A stretch of 64,000 bases of DNA from Candidatus Thiodiazotropha sp. CDECU1 (GTDB taxonomy: Bacteria > Pseudomonadota > Gammaproteobacteria > Chromatiales > Chromatiaceae): the NCBI RefSeq assembly GCF_963455295.1, contig NZ_OY734020.1, positions 3,596,001-3,660,000 on the forward strand, given 5' to 3'. Position numbers and translations under genes: made by a program. Shown here one piece after another: positions 35,438 to 43,831 of this stretch. The number at the start of each line of letters is the position of its first letter. Position 1 is the first letter of the stretch. The notes beneath the pieces were generated by a model. That model searched no databases. It saw only the letters and a program-made list of their open reading frames with translations, and was not told the origin of the DNA.

Positions 35438-36007
35438 ATGCCATTATCCCTCGCTGTCACACGTAAACCGCTGCATACCCGTAAACTGGCGCTTCAAGGC
35501 TATCTCAGGGACGACGGTCTCTTGGATATCGAAGGCCACCTGGTCGACACCAAGCCGTTTCACATCCCGAATACCGATCGTGGCGGCCAGATTCGGGCAG
35601 GCGAATCCCTGCACGAGATGTGGATTCGGCTGACCCTGGATATGGATTTCCATATCGTCGCTGCGGAAGCCGTCACCGATTGGGCACCCTATGATCACTG
35701 TCAGGGTGGAACCCGTTCTTTCCCCAGCCTCGTAGGAGAGCGGATTGGACCCGGCTGGAACAGGCGCATCAGATCGATTCTTGGGGGCAACAAAGGCTGC
35801 ACCCACATCACGGAAATGCTGGCGCAGATGGCAACCACTGCATTTCAGACATTGAACAGCCTGCATAATCCAGGGAAACCACATAGTGACAAGCAGGAAA
35901 AGCCGGTTATTCTGGACACCTGCTTCGCCCTGGCCACCGATGGTCCGGTCGTTGCGCGCGAGTGGCCTGAGTTCTACCGCCCTGAAGATGAGGAAAAGGC
36001 TCTTTAA
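35438..36007 (+). CDS. DUF2889-domain protein
   Basis: 189 aa. The sequence has the family hallmarks: RKLALQGYLRDDGLLDIEGHLVDTKPF, GESLHEMWIRLTLDMDFHIVAAEAVTDWAPYDHC and GCTHITEMLAQMATTAFQTL. DUF2889 proteins are small cytoplasmic proteins without known function; conserved His and Cys residues hint at metal binding. The gene ends with a 4-bp overlap with a convergent secreted protein gene. Confidence 0.88.
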   Translation: MPLSLAVTRKPLHTRKLALQGYLRDDGLLDIEGHLVDTKPFHIPNTDRGGQIRAGESLHEMWIRLTLDMDFHIVAAEAVTDWAPYDHCQGGTRSFPSLVGERIGPGWNRRIRSILGGNKGCTHITEMLAQMATTAFQTLNSLHNPGKPHSDKQEKPVILDTCFALATDGPVVAREWPEFYRPEDEEKAL

Positions 36008-36360
36008 TCGATAATGTTGACGCAGTCTCCACCCTCACAACCACCGCTTGCGTCATACACAGTGTTGGGACTGACGTAGGAACGACCGCCCCAGGAACCT
36101 CCCCGTGAGCTCTGTGCGTCCCTGTAGGTATTCCCCCGATGCATGGGATTATTGGCATTGACCCAGTTACCATATTGGTCCATCAGATAGTCACCTGGTA
36201 TGACCTGCCCATAAACCTGCATGCTCAGGGCACACTCCTGTTGGCTCATTGGACGCCCGTTCACGGTTGAGTTACAGGCTGCAAGGACTGTCTCGCTCGA
36301 TATAACGGTCATAACTGCCAATACAAGGGAGGAGTAAGTTACTCTATATATTGAGGCCAT
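36004..36360 (-). CDS. Small secreted protein, unknown
   Basis: 118 aa with a signal peptide (cleavage near VLAACNS). The mature part contains NGRPMSQQECALSMQVYGQVIPGDYLMDQYGNWVN and ends GGCEGGDCVNIID. It has four Cys and is rich in Gly, Ser and Asn after residue 75. The first third resembles small secreted proteins with an 'GR.l...Ec...' pattern, but I do not assign a family. The ATG follows AGGAGATTACAAT. Confidence 0.6.
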   Translation of the reverse strand: MASIYRVTYSSLVLAVMTVISSETVLAACNSTVNGRPMSQQECALSMQVYGQVIPGDYLMDQYGNWVNANNPMHRGNTYRDAQSSRGGSWGGRSYVSPNTVYDASGGCEGGDCVNIID

Positions 36361-36569
36361 ATTGTAATCTCCTCTGTGCTTATCTCAATTTAACCTATGC
36401 ACATGACAATCCTGTTTCAGTCCGCACAACACCCATGCACTCACTATATACATAGTAAATGAATTATTTCAGGGTAAAATTACCTTTACTAGGATTACAC
36501 CGATCGGTTAGAGGGTTCGATCTAGCTGTTGAGGTCAAGCCCGATAAATTATGTTTACCTGGCTCTCTA

Positions 36570-37433
36570 TCAGTAGATTCGACTCACTGTATAGCCTCGC
36601 TGGCGTAACAGTGAAATCAATCCTTCCTCGCCAACGAGATGTAGCGCTCCAACAGCAATAAAAACTTTACCCTGGTTAAAATACGCTTCCATCCGTTCAA
36701 CCATGCGATGGTTTCTCCGGGTCAGCAGCTGCTCCATGACCTTGTCCTGTAAAGCAGGATCGTCACTCATAGGGTTGGCGAAACTGATCTCCACCAGCTT
36801 ATCAAGATCTCTTGCCAAATATGCCTTGGTCAACTGTTTATACATTCCCGGGTAACTTTGATACTCATCCAACACATTGTGCAACAGCGATTTCTGTTCC
36901 TTAATTGTCATTGAGGTGAAAACCGATATTTGCTCCTCAGGACTCTCCAATGGCTGAAATTGTTTACCGGCTGCAATAGCCTTGCTGTAGAGCTTCTTGT
37001 CAAGAAACTGCCCACTCACCTGAGGCGGCGCACTCAAGGTCATGACAACTGCCCAAGGCTGTAAAAATTCAGTTACCTGCGGTGGAACACCCAGCGATTG
37101 CATTGCCACTGTAGCCTCCTGTGCCAAAGACTTGCCCACCTGTTTACTGAGGGAGCCATCCGCATCTTGTAGCATCAGACCTGCCACTCTAGCGGAAGTC
37201 ATTAGATCGAGAGACATCTCCAGCATCAGGATATCCGCGTTATTAAAATAGGTTTCAACAGCTTCAGGCAGTTGTGTAACGCGGGGATCCTCACTGTGGA
37301 TGGTGCCAAACAAGCAGGAATCCACATTGCTCCCTTTGATTTGCCATAAAAGTCCCTTCTCATCGGCAAAAGCAAACTGGACCTGTAGCAGGTAAATTAT
37401 TAATCCAAGAATGATATGTGATATGCACTTCAT
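36570..37433 (-). CDS. TraB/GumN-family protein
   Basis: 287 aa with a signal peptide (LGLIIYLLQVQFAFA). The TraB/GumN pattern is evident: LLWQIKGSNVDSCLFGTIHSEDPRVTQLPEAVETYF at the start, DILMLEMSL, and near the C-terminus NHRMVERMEAYFNQGKVFIAVGALHLVGEEGLISLLRQRGYTV, with conserved GTIH, the Glu of LEMS and GALHL. The family is related to Tiki-like metalloproteases; a proteolytic role here is inference. It is monocistronic. Confidence 0.9.
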   Translation of the reverse strand: MKCISHIILGLIIYLLQVQFAFADEKGLLWQIKGSNVDSCLFGTIHSEDPRVTQLPEAVETYFNNADILMLEMSLDLMTSARVAGLMLQDADGSLSKQVGKSLAQEATVAMQSLGVPPQVTEFLQPWAVVMTLSAPPQVSGQFLDKKLYSKAIAAGKQFQPLESPEEQISVFTSMTIKEQKSLLHNVLDEYQSYPGMYKQLTKAYLARDLDKLVEISFANPMSDDPALQDKVMEQLLTRRNHRMVERMEAYFNQGKVFIAVGALHLVGEEGLISLLRQRGYTVSRIY

Positions 37434-38146
37434 AAATTAATCCTTTATCTAAAATCAGGGCAAACACTGGCATACTCATCGGTGCTGGTCAGCATAATAT
37501 CAACCTGCAGCCAATTGCGCCTGGTGTAAATACCGGACTTGGCGCCGCGCTGAGAATCGGTTACCTGTTTTGATCATTCAATCGGGAAAAGAGCTATGAA
37601 AAGCAGATTCCAACCTAAGCATATTATCTCTCGTCAGTTCAGCGTAAGCATGAGGCTGCAATGACAGATGAACGACCAGGTCTTTATACTTTCGCGTGAA
37701 TCGCCGGGTTGCTATTGCTACCTTCTTATTTGACAAATTTCAACTACTGCTATCGCTCGAGGTGAGTGTTATGTCAGCGGTACTGACCGAGTCCACACTG
37801 TGGCCGCACCTGCATAGCATGGCTAGGATAGCAGTAAGGGGAGTGACGTCAGAATAAAATGAACAGCTGGCGGACGGGCATGACAGATTGTCAGTATCCG
37901 GGATTTTTACTGCCAAATTGGCAAGTATTTCAATATTTTTGGTTAATAATTATTCTCTTCAATTATCTATCCCCTCATATCAACTCAGCAAATTATTCTA
38001 GATAATTCAATAGTATAGCACTCTTAGCGCTTACAGATTCGATAGCAGAATCGCTTCTTGGTGTGGTTATTGCGAACTGCTTATGCCGATAAGGCATAAA
38101 CATATCTGAATTACACAATTATAAATACTATTTTGGAGATCGAATC
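37434..38146. other. Long AT-rich non-coding region upstream of the Met-rich gene
   Basis: The 713 bp hold no credible gene. Near the downstream gene are two dyads that could be operators: AATTATTCTAGATAATT (37991-38007) and TTATGCC-N5-GGCATAA (38081-38099). The latter is about 48 bp before the next start and could be part of its promoter. No known regulator site is matched. Confidence 0.4.
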
Positions 38147-38674
38147 ATGAAGAAACTAGCCTCAGTCATCACTCTCGCATTGACCCTCTCAAGTGCATCA
38201 ATCGCGTTTGCGGATAAGCAATCTGGCATGAGCGGTATGTCCGGTATGGATGGCATGAGTGGCATGTCGGGTATGGGCGGTATGTCCGGTATGGGCGGTA
38301 TGTCCGGTATGGGCGGCATGTCCGGCATGGGCGGTATGTCCGGCATGGGCGGTATGTCCGGCATGGGCGGCATGTCCGGTATGGGCGGTATGTCCGGCAT
38401 GAGCGGCATGTCGGGGATGTATGGCACCTATAAGGTGACACCTCAAGGTGTTCATCTATATCCAGCTGGTATGAGCGGGATGTCCGGCATGGGTGGTATG
38501 TCCGGCATGGGTGGTATGTCCGGCATGAGTGGTATGTCCGGCATGGGCGGCATGTCCGGCATGGGCGGTATGTCCGGCATGGGCGGTATGTCCGGCATGG
38601 GCGGTATGTCCGGCATGGGCGGTATGTCCGGCATGGGCGGCATGTCCGGCATGGGCGGTATGTCAGGGCAATAA
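38147..38674 (+). CDS. Secreted methionine- and glycine-rich repeat protein
   Basis: 175 aa. A normal signal peptide (MKKLASVITLALTLSSASIA, cleavage near FADKQ) is followed by two blocks (residues 26-91 and 108-175) of tandem GMSGMG hexapeptides. A 16-residue spacer with Tyr, Val and His residues separates them. About a quarter of all residues are Met. GGAG lies 8 nt before the ATG. No homologous family is recognised. Met-rich periplasmic proteins can bind Cu(I) or absorb oxidants; the regular glycine spacing also suggests a structural fibre or matrix. The gene is followed by a terminator and then by the convergent msrA, which repairs oxidised methionine. Confidence 0.75.
   Translation: MKKLASVITLALTLSSASIAFADKQSGMSGMSGMDGMSGMSGMGGMSGMGGMSGMGGMSGMGGMSGMGGMSGMGGMSGMGGMSGMSGMSGMYGTYKVTPQGVHLYPAGMSGMSGMGGMSGMGGMSGMSGMSGMGGMSGMGGMSGMGGMSGMGGMSGMGGMSGMGGMSGMGGMSGQ
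38222..38671 (+). repeat. Tandem 18-bp (GMSGMG) coding repeats in two blocks
   Basis: Blocks at 38222-38419 and 38468-38671 are built from near-identical 18-bp units of the form GGCATGTCCGGYATGGGC. Third-position variation is small. This implies recent expansion or gene conversion, and replication slippage could change the unit number. Confidence 0.9.
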
Positions 38675-38838
38675 AAAGAAGAAATTAATAATTGAAACCT
38701 AACAACAATGACACTTAGCTGACTGGCTAGCGCTTAATACAATAGGAGAGAGAAAAGAGACATTCAGGACTACAAAAGTCTCTTATTGATAAAGGGTAGA
38801 TATAAGAAGATACAAAACAGATTACCCCATTTGGTATA

Positions 38839-38890
38839 ATCGCATATCAGCCGATTTTCATAATCGGCATTATGCGATTTTTTTTTTGTA
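38839..38890 (+). terminator. Rho-independent terminator after the Met-rich gene
   Basis: A long stem, AATCGCATA...GCCGATT / AATCGGC...TATGCGATT, closes on a TTCA-like loop and is followed by at least nine T. It lies about 165 bp after the stop, so the transcript has a sizeable 3' tail. Confidence 0.8.
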
Positions 38891-38951
38891 GTTCCCATAC
38901 CGCTTCTATTTCTAGCAGGCGTTTTCGAAAGACGGTTCTGTATCGTTCTTC

Positions 38952-38973
38952 TAGGGCCTGTTAACAGGCCCTA
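38952..38973. repeat. 22-bp palindrome identical to the MITE ends
   Basis: TAGGGCCTGTTAACAGGCCCTA is a perfect palindrome whose halves equal the outer bases of the 25143-25411 element. It lies 3 bp from the msrA stop. It may be a deletion remnant in which the two element ends have been joined. Confidence 0.7.
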
Positions 38974-38975
38974 AG

Positions 38976-39734
38976 TCATTGGTGTTGCATCGGGGTTGGC
39001 ATATGCCTGACAACTTCCTCGGACGGTTTGCTATAGTTAACAGGCTTGTCAGCTGTTCCGGTCTCCGTTACAGGTTCGTCACGATATTCTGTGTAATCCA
39101 CATAACGCTCTTCACCCCAATTCTCGTCCACGAACTGATAACGACCTGAGTTGAATGTATAGAAGTTATATCGTATCGGGTTCTTCTTGTAGTAATTCTG
39201 GTGTCTCTCTTCAGCCTTGTAGAATTTTTTGAATGGAACAATCTCAATTGTCACCGGTTTCTCATAGCGTCCCGAGGCGGTCAATTCATCGCGGGATCGT
39301 TCCGCTATTTTTTTCTGTTTGGCATTGTGATAAAAGATGGCCGGTCGGTATTGCTTGCCACGGTCGTAGAACTGGCCCTGTGAATCGGTGGGATCCATCA
39401 TCCGCCATAGGCCCTGAATCAAACCCGAATAACTGATGATATTTGGATCGTAATAGACCTGCACAGCTTCCGTATGTCCGGTTCCTCCTCTTGCGACTTT
39501 TCGGTAGGTCGGGTTTTTATCCCTGCCTCCACTATAACCGGAAACAGCCTGTTTGACCCCGGGAAGCATTTCAAATCCGGCTTCGACGCACCAGAAGCAG
39601 CCGCCGGCAAAAGTCGCAACCGACAATCCCTGCAGTTTCTCTTCAGACAATTCCGCCTGTTCAGTAACCGAATTGGCGCAGCCTGAAAACAATCCCATTA
39701 ATCCCAGCAGGCCACTCCACACAATTAATCTCAT
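38976..39734 (-). CDS. msrA: Peptide-methionine (S)-S-oxide reductase MsrA, lipoprotein form
   Basis: 252 aa. A lipoprotein signal (WSGLLGLMGLFSGCANS, lipobox Cys about residue 19) places the enzyme in the periplasm or outer membrane. The catalytic motif ATFAGGCFWCVEAGFEMLPGVKQAVSGYSGG is intact. It is followed by YDPNIISYSGLIQGLWRMMDPTDSQGQFYDRGKQYRPAIF, standard for MsrA, and a nonstandard C-terminal tail (EPVTETGTADKPVNY...). It reduces Met-S-sulfoxide in proteins. Being exported and beside a Met-rich secreted protein, it may maintain that protein. The C-terminal extension is not a recognisable MsrB. Confidence 0.93.
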   Translation of the reverse strand: MRLIVWSGLLGLMGLFSGCANSVTEQAELSEEKLQGLSVATFAGGCFWCVEAGFEMLPGVKQAVSGYSGGRDKNPTYRKVARGGTGHTEAVQVYYDPNIISYSGLIQGLWRMMDPTDSQGQFYDRGKQYRPAIFYHNAKQKKIAERSRDELTASGRYEKPVTIEIVPFKKFYKAEERHQNYYKKNPIRYNFYTFNSGRYQFVDENWGEERYVDYTEYRDEPVTETGTADKPVNYSKPSEEVVRHMPTPMQHQ

Positions 39735-40043
39735 CGTATCACCCTCTAATCACCCAATATGTTAGTTGTAAATATGGATAGCAAAGTTCACTGGCCTATC
39801 ACGAGAATATCACGATTTTATCGCCAAATATCACGCGTAATAATTGGGCCCTCAACTCACAATAAATTATTGAAGTAACCATATATTCAATGCTGGCATC
39901 AGATGTAATATCACTTGCCAGTTAACTCAATCCAGCCGAATTCACACAATACAATTGAGCTATATTCAACAGCTCAAGCATTTTGCCACATAGACGCAAA
40001 TAATTAATCGCGTTTATTCAACTGGAATTATCTGTGAGGCGTC

Positions 40044-40124
40044 ATGCACACTGCATGCAAATCCTTGGGAATCATATTCTTTTCATTATTACTCAATGCC
40101 TGCGGTGACAAACGCCGTCTATAG
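40044..40124 (+). CDS. Very small putative lipoprotein (26 aa)
   Basis: ATG at 40044 with GAGG 5 nt upstream. The translation MHTACKSLGIIFFSLLLNACG ends GDKRRL and stop, with a lipobox LNAC. The layout resembles the start of LptM/YifL-type lipoproteins (L.gCG.kGpL), but the protein stops directly after it. It may be a decayed relic or a genuine micro-lipoprotein. The remaining sequence between msrA and the HAD gene (39735-40200) shows no other gene, only an imperfect dyad around GACTTCGAAGTC (near 40148-40159). Confidence 0.35.
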   Translation: MHTACKSLGIIFFSLLLNACGDKRRL

Positions 40125-40200
40125 CGTTGCCAGTGCGGAGCCCTCCGGTGACTTCGAAGTCGCAACGGGCGGAGCACCTCGTTAGTGGCGGGTCTAGTCA

Positions 40201-40896
40201 TTAAGACTCAGGTAATATGAGCGATTTTAACTCATGGATATGTTTAATCGTCCCTTTTGATCCTCGACCGCGGTGATGTAAATCTTCTCTATTATCCCTA
40301 TTCAGAAAATAGGTCACCAACAGGCTGTCGATACCGCACCCATGTGCCCCGAGATGTTCGTCACTGCTGCCATCCCCGACAAACAGCGCTTGGTCAGGTT
40401 CCATTGCCATCTCTGACAGTGCCATCCGGTATATTTCCGGATGCGGCTTTTTCACTCCACACTCCCAACTGAAGTGAACCGAATCAAAGAGTGGAGCAAG
40501 GGGTGACTCGGTCCAGGCCCGAACTTCCCCGGTTGAAGCGTTGGATATAAGACCCAGGGACAAACCATCTTGTTTCAGTGACTCCAGGGTCGCGAGAATC
40601 CCAGGTTCTATTTGGGTCAATGCCATATCAAAACGCTGCTGGCGTATCTCCGCTGCCTCTTGAATTCTGCTGACCGGGATGGAGGGGTCCAGACTGTGGG
40701 CCATGCGTTTCACTGTCTCAGCATGGTCGGTTACATTCAGAATATCGTGATGTTCACCAAAGCATGTCCTGTTCCAGAGTTTGCGATCCAATCCCAATAT
40801 ATCAGCCGTGTAGCGACCCTCGCTCCCTGCGGTTTTTGCAACGCTGATCAGCGTACCGAAAAGATCAAAAAGAATTGCCTTGTAACATGATTTCAT
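40201..40896 (-). CDS. HAD-superfamily hydrolase
   Basis: 231 aa with the four HAD motifs: AILFDLFGTLI (I, nucleophile Asp), LGLISNAS (II, Ser), GVKKPHPEIYRMAL (III, Lys) and LFVGDGSSDEHLGAHGCGIDSLLV (IV). The first motif has LFGTL rather than DGTL, as in haloacid dehalogenase or phosphoglycolate phosphatase-like relatives. The cap (about 15-95) is helical. The substrate is unknown. It is monocistronic. Confidence 0.88.
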   Translation of the reverse strand: MKSCYKAILFDLFGTLISVAKTAGSEGRYTADILGLDRKLWNRTCFGEHHDILNVTDHAETVKRMAHSLDPSIPVSRIQEAAEIRQQRFDMALTQIEPGILATLESLKQDGLSLGLISNASTGEVRAWTESPLAPLFDSVHFSWECGVKKPHPEIYRMALSEMAMEPDQALFVGDGSSDEHLGAHGCGIDSLLVTYFLNRDNREDLHHRGRGSKGTIKHIHELKSLILPES

Positions 40897-41099
40897 GGTT
40901 TAGCATTGACTCGACTGATAACCCGGGATGCTTCGGGTTGGTATCATAACCAACAGGAATTTTGTTCTACTCCATATTGGTAACTTTAAAAAATCGTCAT
41001 ATATCCTGTCCAGGGTCAAATATTTTTCATCCAGTTTGTCATATTATTATTCTAAGTAGTCGATGTAGGGCATGACGACTCACATGTTAGTCACATCAA

Positions 41100-42383
41100 G
41101 TGTCTGATTTCTCTACGAAAGTAGGTCTGACACTTGTGGATACTCATACATTTTTCGTCCATCTTCTCCTTATTCTGATAGTCTCACGACTCCTCGCTGA
41201 GTTGGCGGTGCGGTTGCAGGCACCCGCGGTGCTTGGCGAACTTACCGCCGGCGTGATCCTTGGCCCAAGTCTGTTGGGCTGGATCGAACCGACTACAACC
41301 ATCCAGCTATTGGCTGAGATCGGCATTATCCTGTTGCTGTTCAAGGTAGGTATTGAGACTGATATCCGACGCCTCATCCATGCCGGCAGACAATCCCTGA
41401 TCGTTGCCATGGGTGGCTTTTTCATGCCCCTGGTAAGCGGCTTTGTACTGAGCTACTGGGTTTTCGATTTGAGCGGTCTGGTTTCACTTTTCATTGGTGG
41501 AACACTCACAGCAACCAGTATCGGTATCACAATCAGGGTTCTAAGTGATTTGAATCGACAGCATGAAAAAGAGGGTGAGATTGTTCTTGGAGCTGCGGTT
41601 CTCGATGATGTAATGGGCGTTATTCTACTCGCAATTCTTTACGAGTTTTCCGTCAGTGGTGGTGTTAGTGTTATTAATGTCAGCAAGGTATTGACCTTTA
41701 TTATGCTGTTTTTCATTTTGGCCCCCATCGCTGCAAAGCTCATCTCGGTATTGATCAGGCGTTTTGATGACTACTCGGAAACCCCAGGCTTGATACCTAT
41801 CATGATCATCTCCCTGGTGCTCTTCTTCGCCTGGTTGGCCCATGTGGTGGGAGCCCCGGAACTGCTGGGTGGTTTCGCTGCCGGCCTGGCCCTGTCGAGA
41901 AGATTTTTTCTTCCCTTCGGAGTTGCACTGCATAACGACAGAAAGTTTGCCGGACGCATTGAGGTTCAAATGAACCCAATCGTCTACATCTTCAGTCCTA
42001 TCTTTTTTGTCACGGTGGGGCTGTCACTGAGTCTCAGGGAGATCGACTGGACCTCTCCCTTTATCTGGTCCTTCGCATTGAGCTTCTTCTTCGTTTCCGT
42101 TGCCGCCAAGTTTACCGGAGCCTTGCTGATCCAAGCCAGCACCAAACAAAAAATTGCAATTGGACTTGCAATGGTACCACGGGGTGAGGTTGGCTTGATC
42201 TTTGCGGAGCTGGGGAGATCTACCGGAATATTCAACGTAGAAGTTTACGCCGGCATGGTGATTGTCATCACCCTAACCACACTGTTATCACCTTTTGCTC
42301 TAAAATGGTTCTATTCCCATCATGTGGGACTTACCACGAATCCGCGCAAACACTATATTCAGAACGGGCCAACTGTTAGGTGA
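41100..42383 (+). CDS. Cation/proton antiporter (CPA2, Kef/NapA-like)
   Basis: 427 aa with about 12 membrane segments. Diagnostic pieces are LAVRLQAPAVLGELTAGVILGPSLLGWI, LLAEIGIILLLFKVGIETDI, the transport pair region ATSIGITIRVLSDL ... GAAVLDDVMGVILLAIL, PELLGGFAAGLALSRR, FSPIFFVTVGLSL and MVPRGEVGLIFAELG. VLDDVMG supplies the acidic residues of the CPA2 exchange site. No regulatory RCK domain is present. The GTG start at 41100 has no strong ribosome binding site and is uncertain. Likely exchanges Na+ or K+ for H+. Confidence 0.9.
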   Translation: MSDFSTKVGLTLVDTHTFFVHLLLILIVSRLLAELAVRLQAPAVLGELTAGVILGPSLLGWIEPTTTIQLLAEIGIILLLFKVGIETDIRRLIHAGRQSLIVAMGGFFMPLVSGFVLSYWVFDLSGLVSLFIGGTLTATSIGITIRVLSDLNRQHEKEGEIVLGAAVLDDVMGVILLAILYEFSVSGGVSVINVSKVLTFIMLFFILAPIAAKLISVLIRRFDDYSETPGLIPIMIISLVLFFAWLAHVVGAPELLGGFAAGLALSRRFFLPFGVALHNDRKFAGRIEVQMNPIVYIFSPIFFVTVGLSLSLREIDWTSPFIWSFALSFFFVSVAAKFTGALLIQASTKQKIAIGLAMVPRGEVGLIFAELGRSTGIFNVEVYAGMVIVITLTTLLSPFALKWFYSHHVGLTTNPRKHYIQNGPTVR

Positions 42384-42427
42384 GAAAAAAACCTCAGCAA
42401 CAGCAATAAAGTCATCGCTATAGTGCT

Positions 42428-43075
42428 TTATTGAGAGTGCTTTGTTGCCTGAAGACTCAGCAGCTGGGCGGGCATCTCTTCCGGTGGCAATATATAGTCC
42501 ACCAACCCGGTCGCGATAGCGCTTCGCGGCATACCGTCAAAGGCTGCCGTCTCCTCCACCTGCACCATGGCCATGCCAAGCTCTTCCTTGATGGCGCGTA
42601 TGCCGCTGGTGCCGTCACTACCCGTACCCGAGAGTACGATGGCTATCGCCTTGGCGCCCTGATCCTCAGCCAGGGAACGGAAAAAGATATCGATGGGCAG
42701 ATTGATACCCCGGGAATCCCTATCCTGCTCGGAGAGGATGATACGACCGTGAAACAACCTGAGATTCTTGTTGGGGGGTATCAGATAGACTGAGTTCATC
42801 TCCACCCACATGCCATCCTCCGCCCTGTGTACCGGCATATGGGTCCGTTTCGAGAGCAGTTCCGCCATCAGGCTTTTGTGATCGGGGGAGAGATGCTGAA
42901 TCACCACGAAAGCGACGCCACTGTCGGGTGGCATGGTCTTGAAAAAGGCCTCGATGGCCTCCAGACCTCCTGCGGAGGCGCCAATACCCACTATATGGGT
43001 AGGTTTAGCCTGATCATCATTATCTTCAGAAAGTTCCAACTCGGACCCTACTTCATCATTCATACCAGGACTCAC
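42428..43075 (-). CDS. Stand-alone CheB-type methylesterase domain protein
   Basis: 215 aa consisting almost only of a CheB esterase domain: HIVGIGASAGGLEAI (Ser nucleophile), VVIQHLSPDHKSLMAELL (His) and AIAIVLSGTGSDGTSGIRAIKEEL (Asp). There is no receiver domain before it, only an acidic N-terminus of about 25 residues. Such CheB domains usually occur in PAS/CheB/CheR sensory fusions or with methylated chemoreceptors. No chemotaxis genes are near, so its substrate is unclear. Confidence 0.9.
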   Translation of the reverse strand: MSPGMNDEVGSELELSEDNDDQAKPTHIVGIGASAGGLEAIEAFFKTMPPDSGVAFVVIQHLSPDHKSLMAELLSKRTHMPVHRAEDGMWVEMNSVYLIPPNKNLRLFHGRIILSEQDRDSRGINLPIDIFFRSLAEDQGAKAIAIVLSGTGSDGTSGIRAIKEELGMAMVQVEETAAFDGMPRSAIATGLVDYILPPEEMPAQLLSLQATKHSQ

Positions 43076-43474
43076 CCAACATCAAATTCCCAACCGAAGT
43101 ATACCAACCACAATAGTAATGATTTTGATTATTGGCAATAAAACCTCAATACTCTGAGCAAATTAGGTGCCTTCAGACTCAGGCCACTTCGATCCACCTC
43201 GATTTGATTACAGATACTGCAGCGGGCGTTGCCCTCTGTTGCGCACCTTGATGCGGGCTGAATATATATCGGCGGGTCTAGCGGCTCCGATCTCAGAAAG
43301 GAGTGAGATAAGCGAACACCATCATGCATCAAGGGTTCGATCAAGATCACCATGAAGCGCTATAGTTCGGGAGAGTCGCATTGGTAATTGATTGATTTCC
43401 TGACTTTTGTTTGCCTAACACCCGCTATCACAGAGTTGATTAGCATGCGTGTCGTATCATCATGGATATGGGAC

Positions 43475-43600
43475 TCAAGGCTGGTCATTGGAGGTGTTAT
43501 CACCCAGAAAATCATCCCACTCCCCTGCTATGCGATAGATTCGATTCTCTGCATCAAGCTCATACACGGTGTTTACAACGGCTCTCATCGCATTTGCCAT
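43475..43600 (-). CDS. Short PAS-like fragment
   Basis: From the ATG at 43600 the 41-aa translation reads MANAMRAVVNTVYELDAENR and then IYRIAGEWDDFLGDN, resembling the first beta strands of a PAS domain. The frame is open upstream to 43699 but with only a TTG start. No ribosome binding site is seen. It is probably a remnant of a sensor gene, adjacent to the PAS-GGDEF gene that follows in the other direction. The stretch 43076-43474 shows no convincing gene. Confidence 0.3.
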   Translation of the reverse strand: MANAMRAVVNTVYELDAENRIYRIAGEWDDFLGDNTSNDQP

Positions 43601-43831
43601 AATTAGATAATCTAGCAGATTAGATTGACTATATTGTCTATATTCATACTCAGTACTGCCACATAAAAAAATGGGTAAATCACTAGATTGCTCAGACAAG
43701 AATACTATTTCATTTGTACTGAAACTGGTTTGTTTGGGGAATTATATTCCGATATACACCGGCAACAATTCACTGCTTCAGTGCAGCTTTTTCGAGAGCA
43801 AACAAATACAACAACTCAGGTAGCGATCTCC

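Noticed and set aside
38128-38652. Minus-strand open frames rich in Pro-Met-Pro-Asp opposite the Met-rich gene
   Set aside because: They are the mirror image of the GMSGMG repeats; no start signal or signal peptide supports them.
38222-38671. CRISPR array
   Set aside because: The repeats are directly tandem without unique spacers and keep a single reading frame with a signal peptide, so they are protein-coding.
40125-40200. attC-like dyad around GACTTCGAAGTC between the micro-lipoprotein and the HAD gene
   Set aside because: The ends are GCGTTGCC and CGTTAGTG on the same strand, not the inverted RYYYAAC...GTTRRRY pair, and no cassette-like gene boundary exists.
43129-43353. 74-codon minus-strand frame with a CSIC motif upstream of the CheB gene
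   Set aside because: No start signal, no family and no conserved context. The evidence was insufficient.
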